Positions 20,732-29,181 of a stretch of DNA of 64,000 bases are shown piece by piece. The DNA comes from Phycisphaerae bacterium. Its GTDB lineage: Bacteria > Planctomycetota > Phycisphaerae > Phycisphaerales > SM1A02. Position 1 is the stretch's first letter. Every line of letters starts with the position of its first letter. The translations under genes and the position numbers were made by a program. The notes below the pieces were generated by a model. It had not been told where the DNA came from. It saw only the letters and a program-made list of their open reading frames with translations, and did not search any database. The stretch lies in assembly GCA_002716385.1 (NCBI GenBank), contig PBAX01000025.1, positions 1 through 64,000 on the forward strand, given 5' to 3'.

Positions 20732-21535
20732 TCAGGTCCTCTCCGGATTGATGCCGAGACTGGATTGGAAGAAGTCTCGCTGCCTCTCCTTCACGTCGGC
20801 TGCATGAGGTCCGAAGCCGACATGTTCATGCAGCGTCCCTGTCTGATCGTAGGTCATCCAGTCGATAAGTTCAGGATTCCTGTACTGATTGCGAAGTGTT
20901 TTGATGAAAGTCTCCTGTCCCTGGAAGGGGATCCACTCATCGGCTTTGCAGTGAAATGCCTGCAAGGGAATCTCCTGCCATCGGTCCAGATGCTCGATCG
21001 GGTCCCATTCGTCCGCCAGATCCGTCCGACTTGATTGGAGCATGGGCTGCTGGGTCTGGAAGGACCAGTTTCCCGATGTGGCCTCCACGGAGGCGGCCTT
21101 GAAGCGATGGGGCTGCGTCAGTCTGGCCAGAGTGGCCATTCCGCCCGCGGACATTCCGCCGATACCTACTCGATCAGGATCGCAGCCGAGGATGGATACG
21201 GCGTCCCTCAGGATTCCATCTATCTCCTCGACCATCTGAATCACGACCTCGAGAACATGCTCGGATGTCTGGAGCCGAGGGTCTGAACGTTCGCCATGGC
21301 CTGGAAGATCAACTGCGCATGTCGCGATCCCGCCTCTCATGAATCTCAGATAACGGCCAGGATCCAGCTCCTTGAAGGCGGTACGGCCATGCATCCAGAT
21401 CACAAGAGGTGGTGGAGTCGAGCCCGGCGATTCCGGCGGCACCAGAAGGGCCGGTGCCGCGGATGAACCCAGTTTTTCGAGGGATGAGCGTTTTCTCAGG
21501 GCGGAAGGAAGTTGATCGAAATTCGGGGACATCAT
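20732..21535 (-). CDS. Alpha/beta hydrolase (prolyl-oligopeptidase / dienelactone hydrolase-like)
   Basis: 267 residues, no signal peptide. The alpha/beta hydrolase fold is shown by VIWMHGRT (oxyanion region), [10 protein letters not shown], and the nucleophile elbow GGMSAGG (Ser129). Candidate catalytic Asp and His follow in CKADEWIPF and HEHVGFGP. The most likely activity is a cytoplasmic esterase or peptidase; the substrate is unknown. The stop is 2 bases before trpB, so they are co-transcribed, but I see no metabolic reason for the pairing. It diverges from rsmD with only 33 bases between starts, leaving little room for two promoters. Confidence 0.8.
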   Translation of the reverse strand: MMSPNFDQLPSALRKRSSLEKLGSSAAPALLVPPESPGSTPPPLVIWMHGRTAFKELDPGRYLRFMRGGIATCAVDLPGHGERSDPRLQTSEHVLEVVIQMVEEIDGILRDAVSILGCDPDRVGIGGMSAGGMATLARLTQPHRFKAASVEATSGNWSFQTQQPMLQSSRTDLADEWDPIEHLDRWQEIPLQAFHCKADEWIPFQGQETFIKTLRNQYRNPELIDWMTYDQTGTLHEHVGFGPHAADVKERQRDFFQSSLGINPERT

Positions 21536-21568
21536 GTCTCGACATTGACGGGAAGCGGAGGCAGGGCG

Positions 21569-22183
21569 ATGCTCTCGGGCATGCTTCAGATAATTTCAGG
21601 TCACTATAGATCGAGGCGGCTTCAGACGCCTGTGGACAGCTCGACGACCAGACCATATGCCCATCGGGTGAAGGAGTCGGTCTTCAACATCCTTCGTGGT
21701 CACATCGAGGGTGGTCAGGTTCTGGATCTGTTTGCCGGTGTCGGGACCATGGGACTCGAGGCAGCCAGCCGTGGTGCCGATCAGGTCCTCATGGTGGAAC
21801 AGGATCGTGGGATCTATGAATTGCTCAAATCCAATGTGGAGTCGCTCGGGTGCGGCGACGAGGTGGAGACGCTCTGTGGAGATGCCCTTGGTTCGGTGTC
21901 CATTCTCAGATCACCTCGGCCTCTCAATGTCGTGTTCGTCGATCCGCCTTTTAAGATGATGGAGCAGGCGGCGACTCGTGCACGTGTCCTCGCCCAGCTG
22001 GAACGAGTGGCGCCATTGCTGGCGGATGATGGGTTCATCGTTCTCAGAAGTCCGGGCGGAACGGATGCTGGGGAGCTTGGTGTGCCTGGCCTGGTTGGTC
22101 CGGAGATCAGGAACTATGGAAGCCACCATCAGGTTCTTCTCTACGGTCTGCATTCCGAAGAGGAGATTGGGGAAGGCGGTTGA
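21569..22183 (+). CDS. rsmD: 16S rRNA (guanine(966)-N(2))-methyltransferase
   Basis: 204 residues. Rossmann-fold methyltransferase that methylates G966 of 16S rRNA using S-adenosylmethionine. Motifs: RVKESVFNIL near residue 33, the SAM-binding motif LDLFAGVGTMGLEAASRGA, and the catalytic motif DPPF (residues 125-128). Start at ATG 21569 is set by GGAGG 7 bases upstream; an in-frame upstream extension has no conserved sequence. The last codons overlap the TTG start of the CCA-adding-type gene, so the two are probably translated together, fitting a shared role in RNA maturation. Confidence 0.93.
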   Translation: MLSGMLQIISGHYRSRRLQTPVDSSTTRPYAHRVKESVFNILRGHIEGGQVLDLFAGVGTMGLEAASRGADQVLMVEQDRGIYELLKSNVESLGCGDEVETLCGDALGSVSILRSPRPLNVVFVDPPFKMMEQAATRARVLAQLERVAPLLADDGFIVLRSPGGTDAGELGVPGLVGPEIRNYGSHHQVLLYGLHSEEEIGEGG

Positions 22184-23406
22184 GCGGTCGCACGGAAGTC
22201 AATCTGGAACAGGCTGCGACGGAGGTTGCGGCATCGCTTCAGTCGGCGGGTCACGAGGCATTCTTCGCGGGCGGCTGCGTTCGCGATCGTCTGCTCGGGA
22301 TCGAGCCTGATGATTTCGACATCGCCACCTCGGCATCACCGGAAGAGGTTCAGGCGGTGTTCCCGCGGGCGCACGGCGTGGGCGAGTTCTTTGGTGTGAT
22401 GCTTGTCCATCGTCGCTCATGGCCGATTCAGGTCGCCACATTCAGGACCGAGGGGCCGTATTCGGATCATCGTCGGCCAGACCACGTGTCCACGGCAACG
22501 CTCGAGGAAGATGCGGCTCGGCGGGACTTCACCATCAACGGAATGTACTGGGATCCCGTATCGAGTCGACTGATCGATCTCCATGGGGGTGAACGGGATC
22601 TTGAGGCCGGCGTGATACGGGCCATCGGTTCGCCCGAGGATCGTCTTCGGGAAGACCATCTTCGCATGCTCAGAGCGGTCCGCTTCGCCTCGCGTCTGGG
22701 CTTTTCGATCGAAGCGGAGACAGCGTCGGTGATCAAGGGTCACATCAGTCGGCTAGAGGGCATTTCAAGAGAACGAATCGGCGAAGAGGTCCGACGAATG
22801 CTGCTTGATCGAAACAGGTCATCGGCGGGAGGATTGCTCGAGTCGCTTGGGTTGACGGCTTCAGTGCTGGGGGGCGTGCGTGAAGTGGAGTCCTTCGATT
22901 TCCTGTCATCGCTCCCGGATGTCCTTTCCCGAGACGATTTCGGCACGGTGCTGGCGGCCTGGTCACTGGACAGGGCAGAGGAGGCCGGTCCTCATGAGCT
23001 CTCCGACAGATGGAGAGACAAGCTGATGCTGTCCAATACGGATCGGGATTCAATGTCCGAGGTCCTTGAGATCGTGGAGCGACTCCATTCGGATTGGTCG
23101 GTTGCCTCGGTGGCCCGCCAGAAGAGGCTCGCGGCACGACGTCGATTCGAAGCCGCAGTCCGGTTGGTCTCCGTCAGTGAACCCGGTCTTGCCAGCGAAG
23201 TGTTGTCTACGGTCGATCAGCTGGCTCTGACAGGTCTGGCTCCCGACCCATTGCTGGGAGGCCGGGATCTCATCGATGCGGGATTTCAGGCCGGGCCCAG
23301 ATTCACCGAGATCATCGAGGCCGTCTATGACGCCCAGTTGGAGGGGCAGGTGCGGACTTTCGAGCAGGCGCTCCAACTGGCAGGTGACCTCTGGGGCGCC
23401 TCCTGA
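22180..23406 (+). CDS. CCA tRNA nucleotidyltransferase / poly(A) polymerase family protein
   Basis: 408 residues, class II nucleotidyltransferase. The head domain shows FFAGGCVRDRLLG followed by DDFDIATSA, with the metal-binding Asp pair (Asp45, Asp47). Next come RRDFTINGMYWDP and the RNA-binding motif LREDHLRMLRAVRFASRLGF. It would add or repair the 3' CCA of tRNAs; neither tRNA gene in this window encodes its CCA. A poly(A) polymerase or A-adding specialisation cannot be excluded from sequence alone. Start is TTG at 22180, overlapping the rsmD stop by 4 bases, with a GGGGAAGG stretch just upstream. Confidence 0.9.
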   Translation: MSGRTEVNLEQAATEVAASLQSAGHEAFFAGGCVRDRLLGIEPDDFDIATSASPEEVQAVFPRAHGVGEFFGVMLVHRRSWPIQVATFRTEGPYSDHRRPDHVSTATLEEDAARRDFTINGMYWDPVSSRLIDLHGGERDLEAGVIRAIGSPEDRLREDHLRMLRAVRFASRLGFSIEAETASVIKGHISRLEGISRERIGEEVRRMLLDRNRSSAGGLLESLGLTASVLGGVREVESFDFLSSLPDVLSRDDFGTVLAAWSLDRAEEAGPHELSDRWRDKLMLSNTDRDSMSEVLEIVERLHSDWSVASVARQKRLAARRRFEAAVRLVSVSEPGLASEVLSTVDQLALTGLAPDPLLGGRDLIDAGFQAGPRFTEIIEAVYDAQLEGQVRTFEQALQLAGDLWGAS

Positions 23407-23548
23407 AACCCCAATTTCAGTTGAAGCCCCCTGTAAGCTTGCCTTAGGCAGTTTTTTTGAGTGAAAAGCCTATACTTGACGGTGATACTTGCGTCTAGGC
23501 GAATACCCGGGCGGCCTGAGATTCATACTGTGATTTGGAGGATCGTTG

Positions 23549-24763
23549 ATGTCTACTTCATGGCGAACACTGCCTATGGCCTGTCTTGCATCGGCCATTG
23601 CGAGCTTCATCTGCCCAATTGCCAGCATGGCTGCCGAGGCGGGTGGTGAAAAATCAAAGGCTGCAACAAATAATCAGGACATGAATTCGATGCGTGTTTA
23701 CGTCGTGCCCATGCGAGGACAGGTGGGCACGGACATCGTTCCACGTATCTACGAGGAGGTTGTCGAGGACATCAAGGAGCAGAAGCCGGACATCGTCATC
23801 TTCGAGCTCGAGAGCAGTGATGAACGCAACGTCTTCGATGATTCCTATCAGGACATCTTCGAGGGGGAGATGTTCGATCAACGTCAGGAGCAAAGTTCGT
23901 TGGCGGCCATTTCAGAGATGGCGGACTTGCGGATCATGTTTGATGACGAGATTCCCTCCGACGTTCGTCAGGTTCTCTGGGTGCATGACGCCGTTGGAGT
24001 CAGTGCCGCCCTTGGCATGTCCTGGTGCGACTTCTACATGACACCAGATGCAGGGATCGGCAAGATGGGCGCTGCGGTCATGCGAGCGAGAGGGGCGGCA
24101 GGCGATGCCAATGTCGAGGCCAAGTTCGGTCAGGCAAGCTATCAGGATCTTGTCCGAATCATCAGCTACGGCGATTGCGATCCGCGGAATCCCACCCGAG
24201 ACAAACTGATCAACGCCATGGCGATGCCTGAACTCTCTCTGAGCGTCTTCATGAACGGGCGTGAATACCTCATGGGAAATCATGAGAAGTACGACACGGT
24301 GCTTGACGACAATGACGAGCAGGAGTCCAGACTCTCGGCACGGATCTGTGATGATTTCTGCATAAGCGACGGGACTGCTGATTCGATCGAGGATCTGATG
24401 GTTCTTCTTGGCGAGCGGCAGTTCGTGCTTGTCGAGGGGAAGGCTTCCGAGATCGTAAACGAGCACCATGAGGGGTGGAGAGCGGCGTTTGCAAGAGCTA
24501 AAGAAAAATGGAAGCAGTACCAGAAGTGGCTTGGGCGTGCTCAGGGCAGGAACTTCCGGTCATCCATCGGAAAGGCTGAAAAGGCGCTGAAGAGTGTTCG
24601 CGCACTGGTGGTCAAGTACCCTGAAGTTGCACGTCGAACAGGGCTTTCAAGGGATCGTATTGACATCTTGCTTCTTGAAATCGAGGAGATGAAGCGATCC
24701 GGCCGCGGACGTCCTGGTGGCGGTGGTGGCGGCGGTGGCCCAAGAGGCCCCGCAGGCAGCTGA
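23549..24763 (+). CDS. Secreted ClpP/SppA-fold protein with Gly-rich tail, function unknown
   Basis: 404 residues. Signal peptide ~1-30 (ends near PIASMAAEA). The mature part has a ClpP/crotonase-like layout: a VYVVPMRGQVG strand, a DIVIFELES strand where peptidases have their Gly-rich loop, then VLWVHDAVGVSAALGMSWCDFYM, matching the helix that carries the catalytic Ser in NfeD/SppA proteins, then a GIGKMGAA segment. The oxyanion GGG loop seen in the next gene is missing, so activity is doubtful. A Lys/Arg-rich helical region precedes a terminal (Gly)8 stretch. ATG 23549 has GGAGGA 6 bases upstream. It is the first gene of a pair with the paralogue at 24807. Confidence 0.6.
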   Translation: MSTSWRTLPMACLASAIASFICPIASMAAEAGGEKSKAATNNQDMNSMRVYVVPMRGQVGTDIVPRIYEEVVEDIKEQKPDIVIFELESSDERNVFDDSYQDIFEGEMFDQRQEQSSLAAISEMADLRIMFDDEIPSDVRQVLWVHDAVGVSAALGMSWCDFYMTPDAGIGKMGAAVMRARGAAGDANVEAKFGQASYQDLVRIISYGDCDPRNPTRDKLINAMAMPELSLSVFMNGREYLMGNHEKYDTVLDDNDEQESRLSARICDDFCISDGTADSIEDLMVLLGERQFVLVEGKASEIVNEHHEGWRAAFARAKEKWKQYQKWLGRAQGRNFRSSIGKAEKALKSVRALVVKYPEVARRTGLSRDRIDILLLEIEEMKRSGRGRPGGGGGGGGPRGPAGS

Positions 24764-24806
24764 TTCTCTGCTCTGACTTGAAAACACTGATTCAGGAATA
24801 CGATCA

Positions 24807-26159
24807 ATGAACAAGACAAAGATATTTCTCCTGCTCCTCTTTTCGATCATTGGATGCTGCTTGGCATCTCCGGTCGCTTCGGCACAGAGCGTCAGAGTTC
24901 CGTACAAAAACATGGACGGCGAACGCGAGTCCGCGCGTGTTCAACAAGGCGATCATGTGACGATCACGTTCCAGTCGGGCAAGCGTGCTCCGGAGACCGT
25001 CACCGGCAAGATTGTGGACATCCGTCTCCAAGGTGCCAAGTTCATCAAGCTGGACACATCCTCCGGCGAGAAGATCGTCTTTCTGGATGCCATCAGGAAA
25101 ATCGTTGATGCTGATGCGATCGAAGCCACCCCAGATCCGGAGCCGTCGAAGCCTGAGGTAAAGAAGCCCGATCCTAAGAAGGAGGCGCCCAAGGCGGAAT
25201 CATCTGAGATGGCCTCCGGTGCCGATTCGGCGGATGAAGAGATCGATCCAGACAAGAAGGGCTTGTTTGTTCTTCGGCTCACCGGAACGGTTGGCCTGGA
25301 TTTCCGTCCCGAAGAAATCGAGGAGATCGTTCGCCAGGCCGACGAGCGAGGGCCTGGTCAGGTCATCGTGCTTGAAATCAATTCCGGAGGTGGCTCCGTC
25401 GCCGAGGGCATGATCATCCGCGACGTGATTCTCGATGCATGCAAGCGGCATCGGATGGTGGCATGGATCGAGAAGGCCGTTTCTTGTGCATCATGGACGG
25501 CTCTTTGCTGCGACGAGATCGTCTTCAAGAAGGGCGGCTACACGGGCGGTATCACGATCATGATCGGTCGCACGACTGCTCCCGAGCCGATCGTGAAAGG
25601 ATGGATAAATAATCTAGGTAATCTCCTTCGTCGAAAGAACAGGCCCGCTATCTGGGCCGTTCCATTCGTGCTTGAGGACAGCTACCTGTCAGCCACCAAG
25701 GACCCTGTAACCGGTTCGATCGAGTGGTTCAACGATCCCGAGCAGAGTGGAGAGATGATGTTCTCGGAGCCCGGCAAGAATCTCTACTTCGACTACAGGA
25801 CTGGAGTGGACTGGAATCTGGCTGTCGGTGTCGCTCAGAACGAGGAGGAACTCGCCGAACTTCTCAAGATCGGAGATTGGGAGCTTGCTGGTACCGGGCG
25901 AAAACTGAACAAGGATCTGGTGGAGGCTCGCGAGCGCATCACCACAGAGGCGATGGAGCTCAATCATCAGCTTCAGAACGCGGGTAACGACTTGTCTGGT
26001 ATCAACACTCGAATCAAGATCTTAAAGCGATTCCTCGTGATCATGAGGCAGTATCCGAACATTGCCGCCAACGTGCTCAACCTTCGTCCCAATATAATGA
26101 AGGTCTATGTTGAAGATCAGATCGAAGAGCTTGAATGGCAGAAGCGTCAGATGCGTTGA
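24807..26159 (+). CDS. NfeD/ClpP-class secreted serine peptidase-like protein
   Basis: 450 residues. Signal peptide ~1-27, a small beta domain (residues ~28-105, VTGKIVDIRL), a Pro/Lys/Glu-rich linker (~108-150), then a ClpP-class peptidase domain. This has FVLRLTGTVG, the oxyanion loop VLEINSGGGSVAEG, and the Ser helix KAVSCASWTALCCDEIVF followed by a YTGGIT segment, as in the N-terminal domain of NfeD proteases. The C-terminal ~120 residues are helical. Likely periplasmic, perhaps cleaving membrane-protein segments. Same operon as the divergent paralogue 43 bp upstream. No NfeD membrane domain or stomatin gene is adjacent, unlike the classical NfeD locus. Confidence 0.7.
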   Translation: MNKTKIFLLLLFSIIGCCLASPVASAQSVRVPYKNMDGERESARVQQGDHVTITFQSGKRAPETVTGKIVDIRLQGAKFIKLDTSSGEKIVFLDAIRKIVDADAIEATPDPEPSKPEVKKPDPKKEAPKAESSEMASGADSADEEIDPDKKGLFVLRLTGTVGLDFRPEEIEEIVRQADERGPGQVIVLEINSGGGSVAEGMIIRDVILDACKRHRMVAWIEKAVSCASWTALCCDEIVFKKGGYTGGITIMIGRTTAPEPIVKGWINNLGNLLRRKNRPAIWAVPFVLEDSYLSATKDPVTGSIEWFNDPEQSGEMMFSEPGKNLYFDYRTGVDWNLAVGVAQNEEELAELLKIGDWELAGTGRKLNKDLVEARERITTEAMELNHQLQNAGNDLSGINTRIKILKRFLVIMRQYPNIAANVLNLRPNIMKVYVEDQIEELEWQKRQMR

Positions 26160-26179
26160 TCGCGTCTGGTCGGCCTTGA

Positions 26180-26482
26180 TTAGATGCCGGCGTCGTAGAA
26201 CTTCAGCAGAGCCGGTCCGATCGTGATCTCGAGGCCGTCCTCGATACGGACGTGGTCGATCCTGTCGTCTCCACAGAACGTCCCGCCTGTGGACTCCAGA
26301 TCACGGAGAGTCATCTCTCCGTCGACCTGTTCGATGGAGCAGTGCTCTCGGGAGACGCTTCTCGCGTTGATCCTGACGTCACAGGACTCGTCTCTGCCAA
26401 TGATCAGCTCGGAGGCATCGCCGATGGCGAATTCCCCAAGCGTGTCACCTGTTGACTTCTTAAGAATGTGCAGCTCAATCAT
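26180..26482 (-). CDS. Stand-alone FHA domain protein
   Basis: 100 residues forming one forkhead-associated domain, a phosphothreonine-binding module. The conserved residues are visible: GRDESCDVRI (Gly-Arg), SREHCSI (Ser-x-x-His) and LRDLESTGGTFCGDDRI (the Asn/Gly loop, here with TGG). No enzymatic domain is attached. Such proteins read out Ser/Thr kinase signalling, which is well developed in planctomycetes, but no kinase is encoded nearby. It ends 20 bases from the convergent NfeD-like gene and diverges from waaA. Confidence 0.85.
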   Translation of the reverse strand: MIELHILKKSTGDTLGEFAIGDASELIIGRDESCDVRINARSVSREHCSIEQVDGEMTLRDLESTGGTFCGDDRIDHVRIEDGLEITIGPALLKFYDAGI

Positions 26483-26754
26483 GGTTGGTCATCCAATTTG
26501 ACGCATAGCTAGCATAGCTTCAAGGCTGGTTCATTCCATGTGTACAAACCAAAAAGAAAGACCTTTCCTCGTTCGGTTTGCATGATATCGGACAATTTAT
26601 ATTGCCTGATCACTGGGGTCCGGGCCAGTTATTAGATGAAAAAACATCGAAAGTGCCCCTTGATCGATTAAAAAAGGCATTGTCGATCGATTCTGGCACT
26701 ATTCAGGCCATTTGGGTTTGCGGTTCCTGCCAGACTTGTGGAGCATGCCACACC

Positions 26755-27990
26755 ATGCGATTGCTCACGGATGTCACATATCTGATTGCAGTGATTCTGG
26801 CCGCTCCATACTGGTTCACCAGGATGCTCGTGAAGGGAAAGTTGAAGACGGATTGGCTGTCTCGCTTTGGATGCGGGTCCACGCTTCCAGATCCCGGAAA
26901 ACATAGAAGAATTCTCATTCATGCCGTATCAGTGGGTGAGGTGAATGCCATTCGCTCATTGGTTGCGCGGCTTGAAATCGAATCCGACGTCGAGCTCGTC
27001 ATCGCCTCAACGACCGATACCGGTATCGAGCGGGCTCGTGATCTGTACGGCGACCGTCATCAGGTGGTCCGGTATCCACTCGATCTTTCATGGTCTGTTC
27101 GTCGTTTCATTCGCAGGATGAGGCCAGCCGTCTCCTGTCTGGTAGAGCTGGAAGTGTGGCCGACCTATGTGGCGGAATGCCAGAGGGTCCGATGTCCGGT
27201 GATCGTCATCAACGGCCGTCTATCCGAGCGGAGTTTCCGGCGATATCGCTTGGTGCGTCCCCTCCTCAGGCCATCTTTCCGAAGGCTCGGTGAGGTGCTT
27301 GTTCAGAATCAGGAGTACGCCGATCGATTCGTCGCGATGGGTGTTCCTGAGAACACCGTGAAAGTGGTCGGCAGCCTCAAATGGGACAACGCGAATGCAG
27401 AGCTGACACGAAGCGACTCTCTTCGCGCGGAGCTCGGAATCGATTCTGGCCGATTGCTCGTCGTGGCCGGATCCACGGCGCCCGGGGAACATGAGTTGCT
27501 TCACGACGCGGTCCCGTCCGGTGTGCAGCTTCTCTGTGCTCCACGGCGGCCAGAGTGGTTCAATGAGGCTGCTCAGGTTCTGCATGGGTGCACCAGACGT
27601 TCCACAGGCGTCTTCGGCACGAATCCAGATCGGTATCTTCTCGACACAATCGGTGAATTGTCCCAGGCGTATGCGCTTGCCGACATCGTCGTCATCGGCA
27701 GGAGCTTCGGTTCACTGCATGGCTCCGACGTATCGGAGCCGGCTGGACTCGGCAAGCCTGTCGTGGTCGGTCCTGCCGTCGAGGACTTCAAGGACATCGT
27801 CGAACTGCTGTTGGCTGAGAATGCGATCATCCAGTGCGATGCGAAGGACCTGTCTTCGAGGCTGGCATCCCTCATCGAATCATCCCAGCAGAGAGATGAC
27901 CTCTCCAAAAAGGCTGCAAGCGTGATGCAGGGCCTCAGAGGTGCATCCGAGAAGACTGCCGCCGTCATTCTGGACGTGGTGGGGGGGTAG
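26755..27990 (+). CDS. waaA: 3-deoxy-D-manno-octulosonic acid (Kdo) transferase
   Basis: 411-residue membrane-anchored GT30 glycosyltransferase that adds Kdo from CMP-Kdo to the lipid A precursor at the inner membrane. A hydrophobic anchor (residues ~6-25) is followed by the family motif HAVSVGE (Glu62), FTSTTGTG-like ASTTDTGIERA, and LVELEVWP. The second half shows GSLKWDN, AGSTAPGEH and the GRSFG/GSDVSEPAGLGKPVVVGP donor-binding region. I place the start at ATG 26755; the open frame extends upstream but has no family sequence. Presence of waaA implies lipid A in the outer membrane. The 272 bp upstream are AT-richer and probably hold the promoters of this gene and the divergent FHA gene. Confidence 0.92.
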   Translation: MRLLTDVTYLIAVILAAPYWFTRMLVKGKLKTDWLSRFGCGSTLPDPGKHRRILIHAVSVGEVNAIRSLVARLEIESDVELVIASTTDTGIERARDLYGDRHQVVRYPLDLSWSVRRFIRRMRPAVSCLVELEVWPTYVAECQRVRCPVIVINGRLSERSFRRYRLVRPLLRPSFRRLGEVLVQNQEYADRFVAMGVPENTVKVVGSLKWDNANAELTRSDSLRAELGIDSGRLLVVAGSTAPGEHELLHDAVPSGVQLLCAPRRPEWFNEAAQVLHGCTRRSTGVFGTNPDRYLLDTIGELSQAYALADIVVIGRSFGSLHGSDVSEPAGLGKPVVVGPAVEDFKDIVELLLAENAIIQCDAKDLSSRLASLIESSQQRDDLSKKAASVMQGLRGASEKTAAVILDVVGG

Positions 27991-28000
27991 TTGCTGGCCC

Positions 28001-28037
28001 AAAAAGTGACGTACTGACCGGGGAGGTCAGCACGTCA
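28001..28037 (-). terminator. Strong hairpin with minus-strand T run (terminator-like)
   Basis: Arms 28007-28019 and 28025-28037 pair over 13 positions with one mismatch and a 5-base loop. On the minus strand they are followed by CTTTTTGG. No annotated minus-strand gene lies immediately upstream on that strand (thiL is plus), so it would terminate an unannotated minus-strand RNA. On the plus strand it follows the waaA stop but lacks a T run. Confidence 0.6.
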
Positions 28038-28181
28038 GGGGAGAAAAGAAACAGATGGATCGTTGAAACAGCCTCTGGTGAGGGAGGCTCGTGTTCGTTT
28101 GAGAGGGGAATTCTCGACTATCGATTTATTCGCACGAGATCGGCGCCGGTTTCAACGAATCGTGTAGAAACCTTCTTTTTG

Positions 28182-28211
28182 AGGTCCTGCGGAGGGTGCA
28201 GGGCCTTTCTT
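28182..28211 (+). terminator. Weak terminator-like hairpin upstream of thiL
   Basis: A 9-bp stem (28182-28190 with 28198-28206) with a 7-base GA-rich loop is followed by TTCTT. It could end the candidate RNA on the plus strand or act in the thiL leader. Confidence 0.35.
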
Positions 28212-28236
28212 CGTGCACTGTGGGATGATGTGCACG

Positions 28237-29181
28237 ATGCAGGACAGTGTTACAGAATTCGAGATCATCAAGCGGATCTGCTCAGGCAAGACGACTCGGG
28301 ACCATCGAGTGTTGATAGGCCCCGGGGATGATCTGGCCCTGATTCAGGCATCTGCACCAGGTGAATCAAGCAGCGGCAGTGATCGCATGCTGCTTGGTGT
28401 CGATCAACTTGTCGACGGTATTCATGTGGATCTTTCCCGGGTCTCACTTGAAGAGGCGGGCAGGAAAGCGGTCTGCAGAAGTCTCAGTGATGTGGCCGCC
28501 ATGGCCGGTCGGCCGGTGGCGACGCTTGTCTCGGCCGTTGTTCCCGCGGAATGGAACGATGGTCAAGCCATGGCGCTCTTTGATGCCATGAAATCGGCAG
28601 CGGATGAACACCATGCACCTCTGGTGGGAGGCGATCTGGCAGTGCATCATGAGCCAGATGGCCGATTGACCTGTTCAGTGACTGTTGTTGGTGCGCCGTC
28701 GGATATCGGTGTCGTTTCCAGATTCGATGCCGAGGCGGGCGATGGACTCTATGTGACAGGGGAGCTTGGTGGCAGCTGGCGAGGTCGGCATCATCTGGAC
28801 TTCACACCGCGTCTTGCGGAGTCGGCGATGCTTCTGGCCATTCTCGGCAATCGTCTGCATGCCATGATCGATATCAGCGACGGGCTTGGGCGGGACGCGG
28901 CCCATATGGTCGAGCGATCCGATCTGCAGGTGATCATCGATGCGGAGAGCCTTCCATGCCGGGAGGGATTCGGTGTCCAGCAGGCCGTGGGCGACGGGGA
29001 GGACTATGAACTCCTGTTCGCGGCATCCGGCGATGTGCCGGAGGGGTTGGGTAATTGTGCCGTCACCAGAATCGGTGCGTTCAAGATCAAGGACGACGCG
29101 TCCGATCCCGATGTTCTCCTGAGACAGAACGGCGATCTCAGTGATATCAGCCGTGCTGGGTGGGAGCATCAGTCCCGATGA
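28237..29181 (+). CDS. thiL: Thiamine-monophosphate kinase
   Basis: 314 residues. Phosphorylates thiamine monophosphate to thiamine diphosphate with ATP. PurM-like fold signatures: IGPGDDLALI near the N-terminus, a DQLVDGIHVD segment, a SLSDVAAMAGRP helix, VGGDLA, IDISDGLGRDAAHM and GEDYELLFA. The start is uncertain: ATGs at 28225, 28228 and 28237 and GTG 28213 are all open. I prefer 28237, where family-like sequence begins, with GGGA about 11 bases upstream. No TPP riboswitch was seen in its leader. It overlaps tsaE by 4 bases (ATGA). Confidence 0.93.
   Translation: MQDSVTEFEIIKRICSGKTTRDHRVLIGPGDDLALIQASAPGESSSGSDRMLLGVDQLVDGIHVDLSRVSLEEAGRKAVCRSLSDVAAMAGRPVATLVSAVVPAEWNDGQAMALFDAMKSAADEHHAPLVGGDLAVHHEPDGRLTCSVTVVGAPSDIGVVSRFDAEAGDGLYVTGELGGSWRGRHHLDFTPRLAESAMLLAILGNRLHAMIDISDGLGRDAAHMVERSDLQVIIDAESLPCREGFGVQQAVGDGEDYELLFAASGDVPEGLGNCAVTRIGAFKIKDDASDPDVLLRQNGDLSDISRAGWEHQSR

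Larger units (their letters stand above)
28001..28211. ncRNA. Candidate structured intergenic RNA between waaA and thiL
   Basis: This 211-bp stretch holds nested complementary segments. A 13-bp hairpin with one mismatch occupies 28007-28037. A 10-bp long-range pair joins 28060-28069 with 28149-28158 and encloses GCCTC/GAGGC (28071-28075/28084-28088), TCGTG/CACGA (28089-28093/28133-28137) and GAGA/TCTC (28101-28104/28112-28115). A 9-bp hairpin follows at 28182-28206. The strand is unresolved. A minus-strand RNA would end in a good terminator (hairpin at 28007-28037 then CTTTTT). A plus-strand RNA would end at the weaker hairpin before TTTCTT. I see no match to 6S, SRP, RNase P, tmRNA or the TPP riboswitch. 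Confidence 0.4.

Noticed and set aside
23407..23548. TTGACG at 23476-23481 as a promoter for the ClpP-fold gene pair, and a small TGCC/GGCA hairpin before TTTTTTT as terminator of the CCA-adding gene
   Set aside because: No acceptable -10 box was found at 16-18 bp spacing, and the hairpin stem is only about 4 bp. Both remain possible but are too weak to list.
26578..26754. Upstream extension of the waaA reading frame
   Set aside because: The added 59 residues have no similarity-type features of Kdo transferases, and the family N-terminus begins at the ATG at 26755.
27991..28236. TPP riboswitch in front of thiL
   Set aside because: The region is structured, but the conserved CTGAGA and the ACCTGATCTGG-type THI-box elements are absent.
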